From contig CM051006.1 in assembly GCA_027704905.1 (NCBI GenBank), positions 10,396,225-10,460,224 on the forward strand: 64,000 nucleotides of DNA, written 5' to 3'. Below are positions 34,549 through 47,274 of this stretch, one piece after another. Every line of letters starts with the position of its first letter. The first letter of the stretch is position 1. A model generated the notes under the pieces. That model did no database searches and was not told the DNA's origin. It was given only the letters and a program-made list of their open reading frames with translations. The position numbers and the translations under genes are program-made. This DNA is from Muraenolepis orangiensis (Eukaryota; Chordata; Actinopteri; Gadiformes; Muraenolepididae).

Positions 34549-34919
34549 GTCACTTTTTCTAATCGCGTACAACGTTCCACACTTTGACTCATCTTGCATT
34601 TATTTTCTTCGTTAATCTGACAGAAAACTGTTGACATTTTTTAATTTTACTTTTGGTAAATGGTTTAGTGACTTTTCTCTTAAGATGAACGGTGTAAAAA
34701 AAGAACAATACGTCATCAACGTGTCTTTAGCCGGCTCTCTTGCTGAATCCTCTCCTTGGACTCTGTGTTCTGTTCAGTGTGTGTGTTTGTATGAACACAC
34801 CTGCTGTATCCAGTTGATGTTTGCCCGTCTCTCGATTCCTACCAACCCTTACAATCTTCGCTGTCAGCAGACACATGTGTCATTTTCTGATGTGCTGGAC
34901 ATACAGGGATTGAACATAA

Positions 34920-34960
34920 CTGTGTGTGTTTGTGTGTGTGTGTGTGTGTGTTTGTTTGTT

Positions 34961-34997
<37 letters not shown>

Positions 34998-35051
34998 TTG
35001 TGTGTGTGTGGGTAGATGCTCACACAAACAGACTGATTCATATACCGATGT

Positions 35052-35148
<97 letters not shown>
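34920..35148. repeat. (GT)n/(TGTT)n then (CA)n
   Basis: GT with a TGTT block at 34920-34998, then CA at 35053-35148 broken once (CC at 35099). These are complementary and 50 bp apart. Confidence 0.93.
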
Positions 35149-35150
<2 letters not shown>

Positions 35151-35820
35151 CACACACAGAGACCCACATGGCGTACGAGATGAGAAGATAGCCACAGCTA
35201 TTAGTTGGAGAAATAGCAGACATCACGGTGATAGAACACCCAGCATGTCAATCTCTCTCTCTCTCTCTCTCGCTCTCGCTCTCGCTCTCTCAGTCTCTGT
35301 CTTGACGAATAATGTTTTTAAGACTCAAAAAGCAATTATTTGTATGTGTGTATAAATAAAGTAGGCAGATTCAAGTTTTTTTTATTAATAATAACCAACT
35401 TTATTGATCACAATATAAAAGAAAATAAGTTGTTGATAAATCTAAGTAAAAAAAAAAATCCCACAATGTTATTCAGAAACAAAAACCTAAGTCATAGTCC
35501 AAGATTATTCAATAATAATTGTGTTTTCTCTGAGCACAAGGCAGAGCAATCCCATGTGTCGGCCAGATAATATCCAATTCTAATGGCCCGTTGAAAAAAT
35601 ATATTTATGAACATCTTGGCAAAGCACGTCCTTTTCCCAGATAAATATGCACATCCATATATATGCACACACAAACATTGACACAGCTCATTTCCTGCAG
35701 TAGATAGCAGCGGTTTGCCGTGAATCCTATCTTATTAAAACACGCACGCAAACACACGCACACACCTATTTTATGGATCCCTCCCTTGTCCTTTACTCTC
35801 CCTATCCTCCTCTCCCTATC

Positions 35821-36160
<340 letters not shown>

Positions 36161-36283
36161 ACCCTCCCTCAGGTGGTTTAGCCTGTAGCGTGTTTGATCG
36201 TCTGCTTATACTGTGAAGCCTCTCATGAAATAAACTACTTCCTTCCTAAGGAAGGAACTCATCTCCAAGGAAACATCTTTGAG

Positions 36284-36494
36284 TGTGTGTGTGTGTGTGG
36301 TCGTGTGTGTGTGTGTGTGTGTGTTTATGTGTCCACGGGCAGAAGCCTGCGTGTGCAGTGCATGAGTGTGAGCGGTGCTTCAGTCTGGCCAGAGTATAAT
36401 AACAATAATTCAATGCTGTGCTTTGTAACTCCATGCACACACACACACACACAAAACGTACACACAAACAAAAATACACACACTCATTTACACA

Positions 36495-36542
<48 letters not shown>

Positions 36543-36592
36543 CACACACACACCACACCACCACCACACACACACACACACACACACACACA
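36284..36592. repeat. (GT)n and (CA)n arrays
   Basis: GT at 36284-36325 and CA-rich blocks at 36434-36592 with ACCACC interruptions. Confidence 0.93.
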
Positions 36593-36869
36593 AATCACTT
36601 TAATCTAAAGGCAATCCCTACACCACTTAACCTCTATGTATTACACAGAAGCTCTTTCTATTGGATGATCATCTGTGGCCCTTCTATTAAATGTTCATCT
36701 GTGGCCCTCGACTGGCACAGCAGAGAGTGGAGGGGACAATGTGCAGGCAAGCGGCTGTAATGTTGGCGATGGAAATTATTTTAAGTGTGTATATCGATCT
36801 GAAGGACCCCGCCTCAATACAGGTACAATACTCAATACAAAATCTGAAGGATTTACAAGTACCAGTTCT

Positions 36870-36935
36870 CACTTCGTACTTGGTCCGACCCTCCCAAGCC
36901 AAGTCCCAACAGACTGAGCTACTGCCGCGCTATAC
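36870..36935 (-). mobile_element. tRNA-derived SINE head (partial)
   Basis: On the minus strand GGCAGTAGCTCAGTCTGTTG followed by GGACTTGGCTTGG matches the head of the SINE at 59243-59285. The B-box half is lost. Confidence 0.65.
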
Positions 36936-37639
36936 GTCACGATCCAGGTGGATGAGTGAAGGCAGGGCGTCTGTCAGTTAAGTATTAAATCTCTCTCTCT
37001 CTCTTGTATGTATATAAAGATATGCCCGCTGTGCACAGCTGTGCTATGCTTTGTCAGCGCAAGATATGACAACTGATATTGACACATCCTGTTTTTAAGA
37101 CATCATTTTAGCCAACAAAGTAATGCTTAGTTTGTTAATGACTTCACCTTGGTTTCTACACACTAGACGCAATGTAAGGGTACATGTGCACATTAAGACA
37201 GACATGCACTCACAACAACTCAAAACGTTTAGTTCACTTCACTGCCCCATGTTGCCAGGACCAAAAGTATGAATATATTCCAACCACAGCAAGATGTTAG
37301 CAAGATGTTAAAAGGTTTAGAATAAAGCGAAATAACATGGACAGTATGTCTGTGTGTTGTGTTGAGTACTACATTTTCCCCATTCATTTATAAAAGCAAA
37401 AAATAAATAAAAATAAATTCTGAAAAAGAGTTAGCACCAAGAGATGTGAACTCACAAATGAGAAGGCTTTGAGAAAGGTACAGGATACAATGTAAAGTAA
37501 ACTTAGAAGAAACCAAAAGAAGTAACTGAAAAATATATATGATCTAATTTGACCTCATACCGATTCCTCGTTACATTGCCTAACATTTAAACATATCTCA
37601 GAGTGCAACAAAGATTAAGAGTGAAGACTAGTATTAACA

Positions 37640-38060
37640 TAAAAAGGCCTTCCTAAATAAAACGTTTTTTAGGCCTGTCTTAAAGAGTCCAGGGTCTGTG
37701 GTGCCCTTAAACGATGAGGAAGGCCGTTCCACAGGCGTGGCACAGCCGAGCAAAAAGCCCTGGTCCCCCCATGGGGCGGAGCTTAGCGCTGGGGCCTTGA
37801 GGAGCGAGCTGTTGGAAGATCTGAGGGTGCGGGAGGCGGTTTGTGGAGTGATGAGTTATTTGAGATAGGGAGGTGCATAACCATTTCTGCATATGTGTGT
37901 AACTAACAGGATTTTGTAGTCAATGTAATCAAAGTAATGTAATCCAACTGTATGAAGCAAAATCCGAATCCCAGACATTTTTGGGGACTTAGAAATCCCG
38001 GCCGGACACATTTTTTGTCCGGGCGAAAGAGGACGTCTGGTTACCCTACGCTGTGTCCCC
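37640..38060. repeat. teleost dispersed repeat fragments
   Basis: 37645-37900 (CCTTCCTAAATAAAACG, GAGGAAGGCCGTTCCACAGG, CCCTGGTCCCCC) resembles a common fish LINE/SINE-associated repeat. 37975-38052 contains GTCCGGGC and GTCTGGTTACCCT like a hAT-type MITE end. Neither boundary is resolved. Confidence 0.5.
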
Positions 38061-38555
38061 ACCACTCTTCAACCTGAAGTGACGCCCTTGGCTGTGTATG
38101 TTTGTTCTTTTTACTCTCCCTTTATGTAGTGTCTCGATGAAAGGCTCTTTGTTATTATCAGTGTTGTACAAAGCAGTCAAATTCCTCGAATGATTTCATC
38201 TTAAAAGATGAGCAATCAAGCGGTGCCATTGATTCACAGTGATTGGCAAAGTTGCTTCAATCAGTGGCAGAACTTATAGGCTGACCTCTGCTGGCGGTGT
38301 ACAGACCCTTGTTAGGTATTCTAAAGCTTTACCCCCCAATTCTTCTCTTGATAATTAACTTCCCAGAACCCAAGGGGGTCATGTGGAGAACCAGGGAGTC
38401 GGAGGACGAATTTGCATGCGAGCTGTCGGTCCGGGGGAATTAGGGGAGAGGACAGGGAGAAAGAGCAAGGGTATGTATGTATTAAGGTGTGAGGTTGCGA
38501 TGGGTGGAAGTGATTAGAGGTATAAGCCTGTCTGATAACTGGACGGAGAACAAAG

Positions 38556-38557
<2 letters not shown>

Positions 38558-38605
<48 letters not shown>

Positions 38606-38616
38606 GCACAAGCGGG

Positions 38617-38680
<64 letters not shown>

Positions 38681-38832
38681 CACCCACACACCACCACACA
38701 CCCACACACCACACACACCACACACACACACCACACACACACACCACACACACACCACACACACACACACACACACACCACACACACACACACACCACAC
38801 CCTGCCATGACAGCTTTCTCATCACAGCCACT
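38558..38832. repeat. (CA)n, (GGCA)n and CA/CC compound array with conserved flank
   Basis: CA at 38558-38601, GGCA/CAGG tetranucleotides at 38615-38682, then CACACC-interrupted CA to 38800. The 31 bases at 38802-38832 (CTGCCATGACAGCTTTCTCA plus TCACAGCCACT) are identical to 21681-21711, next to the other large CA array. Confidence 0.93.
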
Positions 38833-38937
38833 TTCAAGATGCAGAGACATGGGGGCAGTATATACAGTTGTGGGGAGAGGGAGGAAAAGGAGATATAGAT
38901 GTATATATATATGGATCTAGAGATGGAGAGATAGTTT

Positions 38938-38990
38938 AGTCAAGTCAAGTCAAGTTTATTGTCACTTCACAGTTTATACAAGTATAAGCA
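38938..38990 (-). mobile_element. LINE 3' tail fragment
   Basis: TCAAGTCAAGTCAAGTTTAT followed by TGTCACTTCAC is the reverse of a TTGAC-tailed LINE end, as at 19790-19815. Confidence 0.55.
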
Positions 38991-38999
38991 ATGAGTGAA

Positions 39000-40284
39000 T
39001 GTAGTTTACACTCTGAGAGTATTCAACAATGAAACCTGCCCAAGAAAGCACAGATTGTTTCATTTAAATGTCATTGCACAATTTTGTAATTCAAAGAGTG
39101 CCTCAAATATCTCATAATATATTTTTCATAACATTTTCCTTGGATTTCCACTCAAGCTGTATCCTAAATTTCGCCAACCACTTAGACATCACCAAACAGT
39201 CTGTCTCTTGATCGGACGCTAATTTTTCTGCAAAAATAAATGGCCAGTTTTGCTTGTCCAAGCAGAAAGTTACTCAAACACCATTTGTATCTTTTTGTTT
39301 TTTCCGTATGAGAAACCAAAGATGAAGATTGCCTCATAAAAACGTTCTCCAAGAGACAAAAACAGAGTGTGACGATAACTAAACACACTATTTGTCTAGA
39401 GCAGTGAAATATTGTTTCTCGTTGTGAGCAAAAGCGACATTGATCAGAAACATTGGGGGAAAAACGAAAGCATTCACTGCAATAATACCATGTTAAAACC
39501 CTCCCATGTTAAGTCACACACGTTTTTTTGTCATCGGTGGCTTATATATGTTAGCTTAATCCTTGAAAGGGGTCTTCCAATGGTCTCTCAGGGTTGAGTC
39601 TTTCCTACCTACTTAGTTTAGTTTTATGTTATTGTGTTTTTTTGTAGTGACTAAACTGGCAAATATTTGATGGAGACTTCTCGTTTCATTAATTGAGGGG
39701 AAAGGAAAATAACCAAATCTCGGTTTTCCCAACATGACATTGTTGTTGTAGAGGCCGACCAATTAGGTTTATTCACATCTCCATGATTTTCACAAATAAA
39801 TAAAACAGTGTTCAAATGCCAGTGCACACTATGTGGTTTCATTACCTTGAAAAAATTATATTCTAATTCATAGTGAATGACTCGAGAAACCAACAGGACA
39901 AATAAAAGAGGATAAAACAATCTGGACATCAATAAAATCATCTACCGTCAATCATAAACCTTCTCTCTTGGGGCCCGGTATCGTGTTTCGGTCCTGTGCT
40001 TAGCGACGCCACACATCACAAATCTTTTTCAAAAAATCCTTGTAAATAAACGATTGCAGGTGGTATATGTGGTTCTAGATAATTCCTGACAGAAGTAATT
40101 TACTGTGAAATATATTGAAATCCACTGAGGCACTGCCTACATATGACAGCTGAGCCAAAACAAAGATGTCTAGTTCTCTAGGCAACAGAGATAGAGCAGA
40201 AATATTTCAAATTAAATAGTCATTATTATGCAACAACCTTTAGAAAATGCCCCTCAACCACTTCTTCAATCTGACATTAAACAC
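39000..40284. other. unassigned AT-rich stretch
   Basis: No coding, RNA or repeat signature recognised. Confidence 0.4.
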
Positions 40285-40620
40285 TTAAAGGGATAGTTCA
40301 CTGATAGGCTAGGAAAATGTAAGATAATTATGTTTTCTACATATTCTGAACATTCGGTCAATTTCCGACTTCATCTAATATTTTTTAGCATTTTTATTTA
40401 AACATTTATCGTAATTGCACTGGACGCTGTAATTTTTACTAGTCATGTGATCGCTATGACGTCATCAGTGCTCCGTTGTACACCTGCTAAATGGCGAGTT
40501 ATCGAGGTGATTCATCCAGTGAGGAAGAAACTATTGAACCAGGTTTGAACCAAGGAGGACTAGGCCCCACAGGGGCAGCAGTAGAGATTGTTGTGTTCTA
40601 AACTATAGTCTATATAAGTT

Positions 40621-43593
40621 GTCTATATCAGTGGTTCTTAAACTTTTTGTCTGACGACCCCACAAAAAAAACTGGAGAGGTTTGGTGACCCCACTTTCCC
40701 AAAAGTGTGTAAGTGTGACGTCACGTTTCCGTAGCAACCGATTTTTTGTTCCAATCCAAACAAATTAACAACGTATGGACGATTATTTTATGGAAAAGGA
40801 ACGATTTTGTGTGAATTAATTTACGAGTTTGCGTCTCCAATGATTTGAGTGATACAGAAGAGATTATTTTTATATAAACTTTATCTTTCATGCTAGCGCA
40901 AACTTTTCCTTTTAATACTCCAGAAGAATACATAAACGCCTCGACATGTTTCGATTGGTAGTGATTTTCACCTCGTAACATTGATTAATTTACATTTTGA
41001 AAGAAACAGCAATGCCATCTGCAGTTTGGTTGTTTGGAGGCGGGCTGTAAATCGCGTTGCCAGGACAACGTTATGCATTGCAAACCCATGGTAACGACTG
41101 TCAATCAAGCAAAAACAAATAGGCAATGTGTAAGAAAAGGCCTGGGCGGCAACAATTTATTAACGCAAACAAGAACTGGAACAAACAAAGCAATGAAACA
41201 AATGTCCAAATCAAACGGGAGTCAAGAGTCAACAGAGAGTGTGTATGATTGGAACGATCTCACTTCCTCTTATAACGGACGCCATGTCAATGAGAAGGAT
41301 GGGCCTGCTTCCGCGAGCATAGCAGGTCAATTCGAGGATCGATGCTGCTCACAGCAACACGAAGATTCTCCTCCATGCTGTTGAGACGACATCTGTATTT
41401 GTTCTTTATGTAGGCCAGGGACGAAAATGTCTTTTCGCACAGATAGGTTGATCCAAACGGCGTGAGGATGTCCATGGCAGCCTTGGACAACCCGGGGTAT
41501 TCCTGCACAACTGACAGCCAGAATTCATCTAGAGTTTTTGAGGCAAACGACGCCTGCAATGTGCGGTCGCTGGACAGCTCAATCAGCGCATCCTCGAGCT
41601 CAGATGGCAGGTTGTTTGAGGAGCAGTTGGTGAATGGTTGTCGTACCCAGTCAAAAGGCTCTACATTCTCCGTGAGGAAGTACTGATTGAATTTGTCGAG
41701 GAGACTACGAAGATGACAGGTTATTGACTCTTTCAATGAATTGGCATTCATGTCACTCTCCAAAAAGTCGTGCAGCTCCGAGAACATTTCAAAGTCCCCA
41801 CTCTCTGCACGGGCTGCCCAACGCTGCAATTTTTTTGTGAAAGCATTCACTTTGTCTGAGAGGGTCAGGATGTTTGTGCTGGGGCCTTGTAGTGACAGGT
41901 TGAGACTATTTAATTTGTCAAATATGCACGCCAGGTATGCAAGACGTGATAACCATCTCGAGTCAGTAAGATGGTCTGCAAGAGGGGAATGCACGTCTGA
42001 GAGGAAGGTGCGCACCTCGCTTCGCAACTCGAACAGGCGTGTAAGAACTTTGCCCCGTGAAAGCCACCTTACCTCTGAATGAAAAAGAAGGGATTCATGT
42101 GCAGACCCCATTTCCTGGCAGAGAAGGGCGAAGAGTCGTGAATTTAAAGGGCGCGATTTGATCGAATTCACTATTTGGATTGCTGTTTGAAGAACATTGT
42201 TAAGCTCGGGTTCAAGTGTCTTGGATGCCAGGGCCTCCCTATGGATAATGCAGTGTGTGAACTTGACATGTGGTGCAACGCTAAGGACCTTGGCTTTCAG
42301 CCCTTTGTGTTTTCCCATCATAGCCCCGGCACCGTCAGTGCATATGCTTATGCATTTATCCCAATCCAGGCCTGTCTCCTCCATCCAACCATTAAGACAG
42401 TTAAAAATGTCTCCACCAGTACATCTTCCTTCCATCGGAGAGCAGCACAGCATGTCCTCATGCAGTTTCCCGTCATGACTGTAGCGAATGAAAACCATTA
42501 AATGGGCTACATTAGTCAAGTCAGTAGACTCGTCTAACTGCAAAGAAAACCGGCTGTTTTTCACTCTCTCGATGAGCTGGCATTTCATATCATTAGCGAT
42601 GTCGTTAATGCGTTTGGACATGGTATCATTGGAGAGGGGAATCTGTTTAAGCACACTTGCGATCTTTTCACCATGCATTGCTGTGGTCATCGCAATTGCT
42701 GCAGGAAGGATGAGGCTTTCAGCAATTGTGTGTGGCTTTTGTGCTTTGGCTACAAGGTGGGCCACTTTGTATGACGCTGCCAAGGCTTTGGTGGGCACAG
42801 TAGCTTGGCTATGCACAACGGTCTTTTGCCCATGCAGCGCAGCTTCTTTTCGTAAAAAAAATGTCATGGGTTTCTGAGCATCATCTGGATGTCGGCTTTC
42901 GAGATGTCGTCTCATTTTTGTGGGCTTTAAACTTTCATGTGCCAGAACATCGCCGCAAATAACACACTGTGGGTGGTCGAGCTCATGTTTTACCTGGCAC
43001 GTGAATCCATATTTAAGAAATTCTTTCAGGTATCGGCGACGCCTCGTTGGTGGGTCTTTTTTATTCTCACCACCGGCCAAACTTGTCCCATCTGAGGATC
43101 GCGGAGGAGTAGGTGCACAACTGGAGGTAGATGGCACTTCTGAGCTCATATCATTGTTTTTTAGCAGCCACCTGTCCATTTTTGATGAAAGTTATAACTA
43201 GGCTAGTGGCTAAAAAAGTGGCTAGTATCACAAACGTGGCTAGTAACGTGGCGAGTTAACTATGACGTATTGTAAAAAAACCGGGAAGAAATTGAGTTTG
43301 AACAGTGGGCGCAGATTGTTACATTGTTTCTATCATAGGACCAATAAACGATTCGAAACGCCATTTAAAGCTGGGCAACTTTTTTTCTCTCTCTCTCTCT
43401 CCCTCTTAACAGCGTGTAGGAATGAGAAAAAGGCAGATTTTCATTGTATTGACATTTTATTTTTCGTTGTTTCACCAGGTGTTATAACAGCTAATTTCCG
43501 ACTGAAGTAACAAATAATTTTGCGACCCCACGGAAGTTTTTGCCGACCCCGTTTGGGGTCGCGACCCCTAGTTTAAGAATCACTGGTCTATAT
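40621..43593 (-). mobile_element. complete hAT transposon
   Basis: The element is 40629-43585 (2957 bp). The 8-bp target duplication GTCTATAT lies at 40621-40628 and 43586-43593. Terminal inverted repeats CAGTGGTTCTTAAACT and CAGTGATTCTTAAACT differ at one of 16 positions, and subterminal GACCCC repeats follow at both ends. It encodes one uninterrupted transposase on the minus strand. All parts needed for an autonomous element appear present; activity is not proven. Confidence 0.95.
41287..43179 (-). CDS. hAT transposase, BED-finger (ZBED5/SCAND3-like)
   Basis: This intronless 630-residue protein would cut and join transposon ends in the nucleus. Residues about 55-100 form a BED zinc finger (C72, C75, H92, H97). 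The RNase H-like core follows: D216 in LQLDEST, D282 in CTDGAGAMMG, and the CxxH motif C310/H313 in FTHCIIHREAL. A helical insertion region runs about 320-550. E582 in STYLCEKTFSSL is the likely third catalytic acid, lying at the start of the C-terminal dimerisation domain (about 560-615, KNKYRCRLNSMEENLRVAV). Length is normal for the family. The first ATG is chosen; M11 is an alternative. There is no frameshift or internal stop. Terminal repeats and an 8-bp duplication flank it, so it is a transposon gene, not a domesticated ZBED gene. Confidence 0.92.
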   Translation of the reverse strand: MDRWLLKNNDMSSEVPSTSSCAPTPPRSSDGTSLAGGENKKDPPTRRRRYLKEFLKYGFTCQVKHELDHPQCVICGDVLAHESLKPTKMRRHLESRHPDDAQKPMTFFLRKEAALHGQKTVVHSQATVPTKALAASYKVAHLVAKAQKPHTIAESLILPAAIAMTTAMHGEKIASVLKQIPLSNDTMSKRINDIANDMKCQLIERVKNSRFSLQLDESTDLTNVAHLMVFIRYSHDGKLHEDMLCCSPMEGRCTGGDIFNCLNGWMEETGLDWDKCISICTDGAGAMMGKHKGLKAKVLSVAPHVKFTHCIIHREALASKTLEPELNNVLQTAIQIVNSIKSRPLNSRLFALLCQEMGSAHESLLFHSEVRWLSRGKVLTRLFELRSEVRTFLSDVHSPLADHLTDSRWLSRLAYLACIFDKLNSLNLSLQGPSTNILTLSDKVNAFTKKLQRWAARAESGDFEMFSELHDFLESDMNANSLKESITCHLRSLLDKFNQYFLTENVEPFDWVRQPFTNCSSNNLPSELEDALIELSSDRTLQASFASKTLDEFWLSVVQEYPGLSKAAMDILTPFGSTYLCEKTFSSLAYIKNKYRCRLNSMEENLRVAVSSIDPRIDLLCSRKQAHPSH

Positions 43594-44746
43594 CCCCGCC
43601 GTGCGCCCATAGGGCTGTGCACACCACAGGGGCCAGACAACGCTCGACGCAGAAGCGGTAACTATATTGTATAACTATATTATACTTATTTTATATAATA
43701 TATTATACTATATATATCGACAGCATGGGTCAGATGTTGTTGTCGAGAAAAGAAGGAACATGAAAGGATGCGGCAGCAGCACCCTTGACTTGAGACGCAC
43801 ACACACTGTGTGCACACTGTGTGTGTGTGCGAGGAGGGATTTTTGTATGTTTATTAATTCAGTATTAAGCTAACTTTGTATCAGGATAATCATTGGCTTA
43901 ATAAATATCTTTGATATAATATTATATAGTATATTATATAAATATAATATAGCCATACAATATAGCTACCGCCTCTGCGTCGAACGCAATCCGGCTCCTG
44001 CAGCGCGCACAGCCCTATAATGGCACGGCCCCACGGGCGCACAGCTTGTGACTATTCCTTTAAACCCTGTTTGTGGGTAATATAATGTCACCTCACCATT
44101 CTCTTTGCCAATCAAATTCACTTTATTTTTCACTGCTGCGTGAGTGTCCGTGTTAATACTCTGAGTGAAGATAGCTATCTTCCTATGTCAATTGAAATAC
44201 CATATATTAAAAGCATTCATGGTGGCAGGAAAGTAGGAAATAGAGTACTGCTATACATTACACTCTTATTTTGACACCCATTGTCACCCTCTCAGCGGTA
44301 GCTGTCGGCGTTCCACCAGACTAAACCTCGCTAAACCTCGCTGTCTCATTAGCCGCTTGCCGCACTCAATATATACCACGGCCAATTAGAGAGAAAACAT
44401 AAGTGACGACATGCCTTTCCCTCTGTGTTCCATCTACAAATGTTTCTGACTTGATCGTGGCTACGGCCATTACTTCTCCGGCCGCTTGGGAGGCGAGGAA
44501 TCCGGGGATTCATGGTCACTGTCAGAGCTGCTAGTCAGCCGAGTTCATTTTACTTTTCAGCCTTTTAGCGCTTTTCTTTTGTTTGTCTTTTTGTGGGGGG
44601 CATTTTAAACAGGGTTTAAACCCCACGCCTTGCACAATTATGCTCTCATTCATTATTATCAGTGTCATCAGCGAGCGTGTGTTACGTTTTCCCACTAGCT
44701 ACAACTAATGGAAACACGACTTGGCTTTCCCGCTCTGGTTCCGCTG

Positions 44747-44877
44747 ACTTTCCTCAGGCTCCTGTCTGACTTTCCTCAGGCTCCTGTCTGACTTTCCTCA
44801 GGCTCCTGTCTGACTTTCCTCAGGCTCCTGTCAGACTTTCCTCAGGCTCCTGTCAGACTTTCCTCAGGCTGTCCTGT
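44747..44877. repeat. 22-bp tandem repeat
   Basis: About six units of TGACTTTCCTCAGGCTCCTG plus TC, the last two with CAGAC in place of CTGAC. Confidence 0.93.
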
Positions 44878-44878
44878 C

Positions 44879-45090
<212 letters not shown>

Positions 45091-46390
45091 CATTTGACTA
45101 GCTGCCATTTTAGGAGATGTCCCAGCTTTGAGGAGAAATGCTGTGTGTGTAGGTGTACACGCTTTGGTGTTCCTACCTTGAGTGCCATGCATGAAAAAAA
45201 CAACCAGAACAAAAACCACTCCGTCAGACTTGAAAGACATCCCCAACTGCCTCTGAGTGGTTTTTAGTTTTTATATTTTTACTTCATAAAACACCCAATT
45301 AGAACGACATCAGAGAGATGTATTAAGTTATGTTGCAGAAAGATATATTTGAACAGTGAACAAGGTGGATTTAAAAGCACACGTTTTTTCTTCACAAGTC
45401 TCTATTTCTAGAAAAGTTCCCGTAAGTATATATTGGAATAAACTAAATTGATTCAGTTCAAATAATTACTTGAAATTGCCAACCCCCAAGAAAGTATAGT
45501 CTTGCGTCCATCCGTTTTCTGGCATTGGCTCTTAAATTATTACACCCGTCGAAAGCTCCCCTATGGATCAGTGTTACAAGAAATTTAATTTCTGAAATAT
45601 TCAATTAGGTTAATCCAATAATCCTACTAAGGGCTGACAACAGAATGAACCCAGCACAGCCTTGCACGCAAATGTTATGGACGATGGCAGGATTAGCCAG
45701 ATGAATTAACACACCACTTCTCCGATCCTTCGCCGTTATCCAACCACACAGGATTACCAAAACACACCTCCACAACCAAACAGAATGCCACTGCCACCAA
45801 GTGTCTGTCGGCCACTAAGTATAATCATAATGTTTTATTGGTGAAATGCCTTTTTCCGGGGTGACACTTAAAACAAAATGTATAGATATAGCCACACATA
45901 TTTAAAGGTGTACTTATAGGGTTGTGGTTGTTTAACATAAGGGATGACCATTACCTACTCCACTTATTCCGTCCAACAAGTATCTGTCACGACTGAAATG
46001 TAAACATTCCATCTTCAAAACACGACAATTATGAAAGAAACCAGTTTTTTCACCCATTGGGCAATAGAATGGGCATGTGACAAAAAAGGCTAGAGTCAAA
46101 TCAGACCTTAGATTATTCTCCTCAGGTCTGACAGCCAAGTTCAACACAAGCTCAAATTTTCTCATATTTATTTTGACCAATCACATTGCTGGAGTTGGGG
46201 GCGCATCGTTTGCTATTAAAAGAGAACACGAACTTCGTCAGAACTAGTGTACTATAAAGATGTGTCTGTAAAAAAAATACACTTCTGGAAGCTTCGTCCA
46301 CTCAAATTCACGCAAATGAATGATGCGTGAATATCATATATCCGTAACGAAGTAGGAATACGAATGTCGTGCAGTGCCACAAAAGGCGGG
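45091..46390. other. unassigned stretch
   Basis: No recognised gene or element. Open frames are short and without family signatures. Confidence 0.4.
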
Positions 46391-46394
46391 ACAC

Positions 46395-46600
46395 CTGATC
46401 ACCCAACCAGCTTCCCGAGGGAAGTTTTCCAGGCACGTCCAGCTGGGAGGAGGAGACCACGGGGGAGACCAAGGTACAGGTGGGGATCCCCAGTCAGAGC
46501 TAGTAGATGTTGCCAGGGAGAGGGAAGTTAGGAGTCCCCTGCTGGAGCTGCTACCTCCACGCCCTGACCCGGATAAGCGGGGTAGATGATGGATGCCGAT
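46395..46600 (+). pseudogene. RTE-type LINE C-terminal fragment
   Basis: It contains QSELVDVAREREVRSPLLEL and LPPRPDPDK, then a GATGATGGATG tail; a small deletion lies between the GRP-type block and the IPQSEL block. Same family as 11925 and 24815. Confidence 0.82.
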
Positions 46601-46639
46601 GGATCAAAATGATCTTGTGTCCAATTCCATATTTTTTTG

Positions 46640-47230
46640 GATTGCTTAGACACAATCTCTGAAACTATAGGCTATTTTAGTTGTGCACTCTACTCGACTA
46701 CACACTAACCACCAAACCTCACACCATACCAGCAAACTTTTATATATCTCTTGCAAAAGCAAAACAATTCTTGCAAAAGTCTTCACAACATGTTGTCAGT
46801 AATACAGCAATACACAAACAATCACTTGAAAAAGCACATAAAGCACCTACGATACTATCACAACACTTGTGGCTTTACTTTGCTTTTTCTGTGAGTTAGC
46901 AATAACGGTTTGTCATTCACGTAGTAAACACACACAGGTATCCAAATTATTTTGTTTTATTCTACTGCACTTGTGGTTTTAGGAGTGATTTGATCGTTTT
47001 TTTTGGAGTAAAAACCTTTTTCACATTATTTATATTGATGGTGTGTTATGTTCGGAATACACATCCATACTTTACACATTTGGATACCCGTGTGTGTGTG
47101 TGTGTGTGTGTTTGAAATATTTGTTTTGCTTTTGCAAGAGTTTTTTTCTGGTTTGGTGTAAGGTTGTGTGGTAAGCGTGTAGAGTTTTGCCAAAATAGCC
47201 TATCGTCAAAAGATAGTGCCTAAGAAGTCA
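46640..47230. mobile_element. MITE with about 100-bp terminal inverted repeats
   Basis: The left end (GATTGCTTAGACACAATCTC, ATAGGCTATTTTAG, CTCTTGCAAAAGCAAAACAA) matches the reverse complement of the right end (GACTTCTTAGGCACTATCTT, ATAGGCTATTTTGG, CTCTTGCAAAAGCAAAACAA). The centre is non-coding and includes a GT array at 47091-47111. The target duplication is unclear. Confidence 0.82.
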
Positions 47231-47274
47231 GAAAGAAAATATATGTAATATGAAGGACTTAATTTCCCTGCTCT

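Larger units (their letters stand above)
40285..44063. mobile_element. Kolobok-like element with TTAA ends, split by a hAT transposon
   Basis: TTAA at 40285-40288 and 44060-44063 flank inverted ends AGGGATAGTTCAC and AGGAATAGTCAC (reverse complement of the right end). Removing the hAT insertion and one duplication leaves about 806 bp. Long subterminal inverted repeats flank the centre: TGCGCCCATAGGGCTGTGC and CGACGCAGAAGCGGTAACTA at 43600-43670 pair with 43915-44045. A 36-codon frame from the ATG at 40491 (MASYRGDSSSEEETIEP) looks like the acidic start of an element-encoded protein. TTAA duplication is typical of Kolobok and piggyBac elements; Kolobok is my inference. Confidence 0.75.

Noticed and set aside
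41287..43179. The 630-codon ORF as a domesticated host ZBED gene
   Set aside because: Terminal inverted repeats and an 8-bp target duplication bracket it exactly, so it is still part of a transposon.
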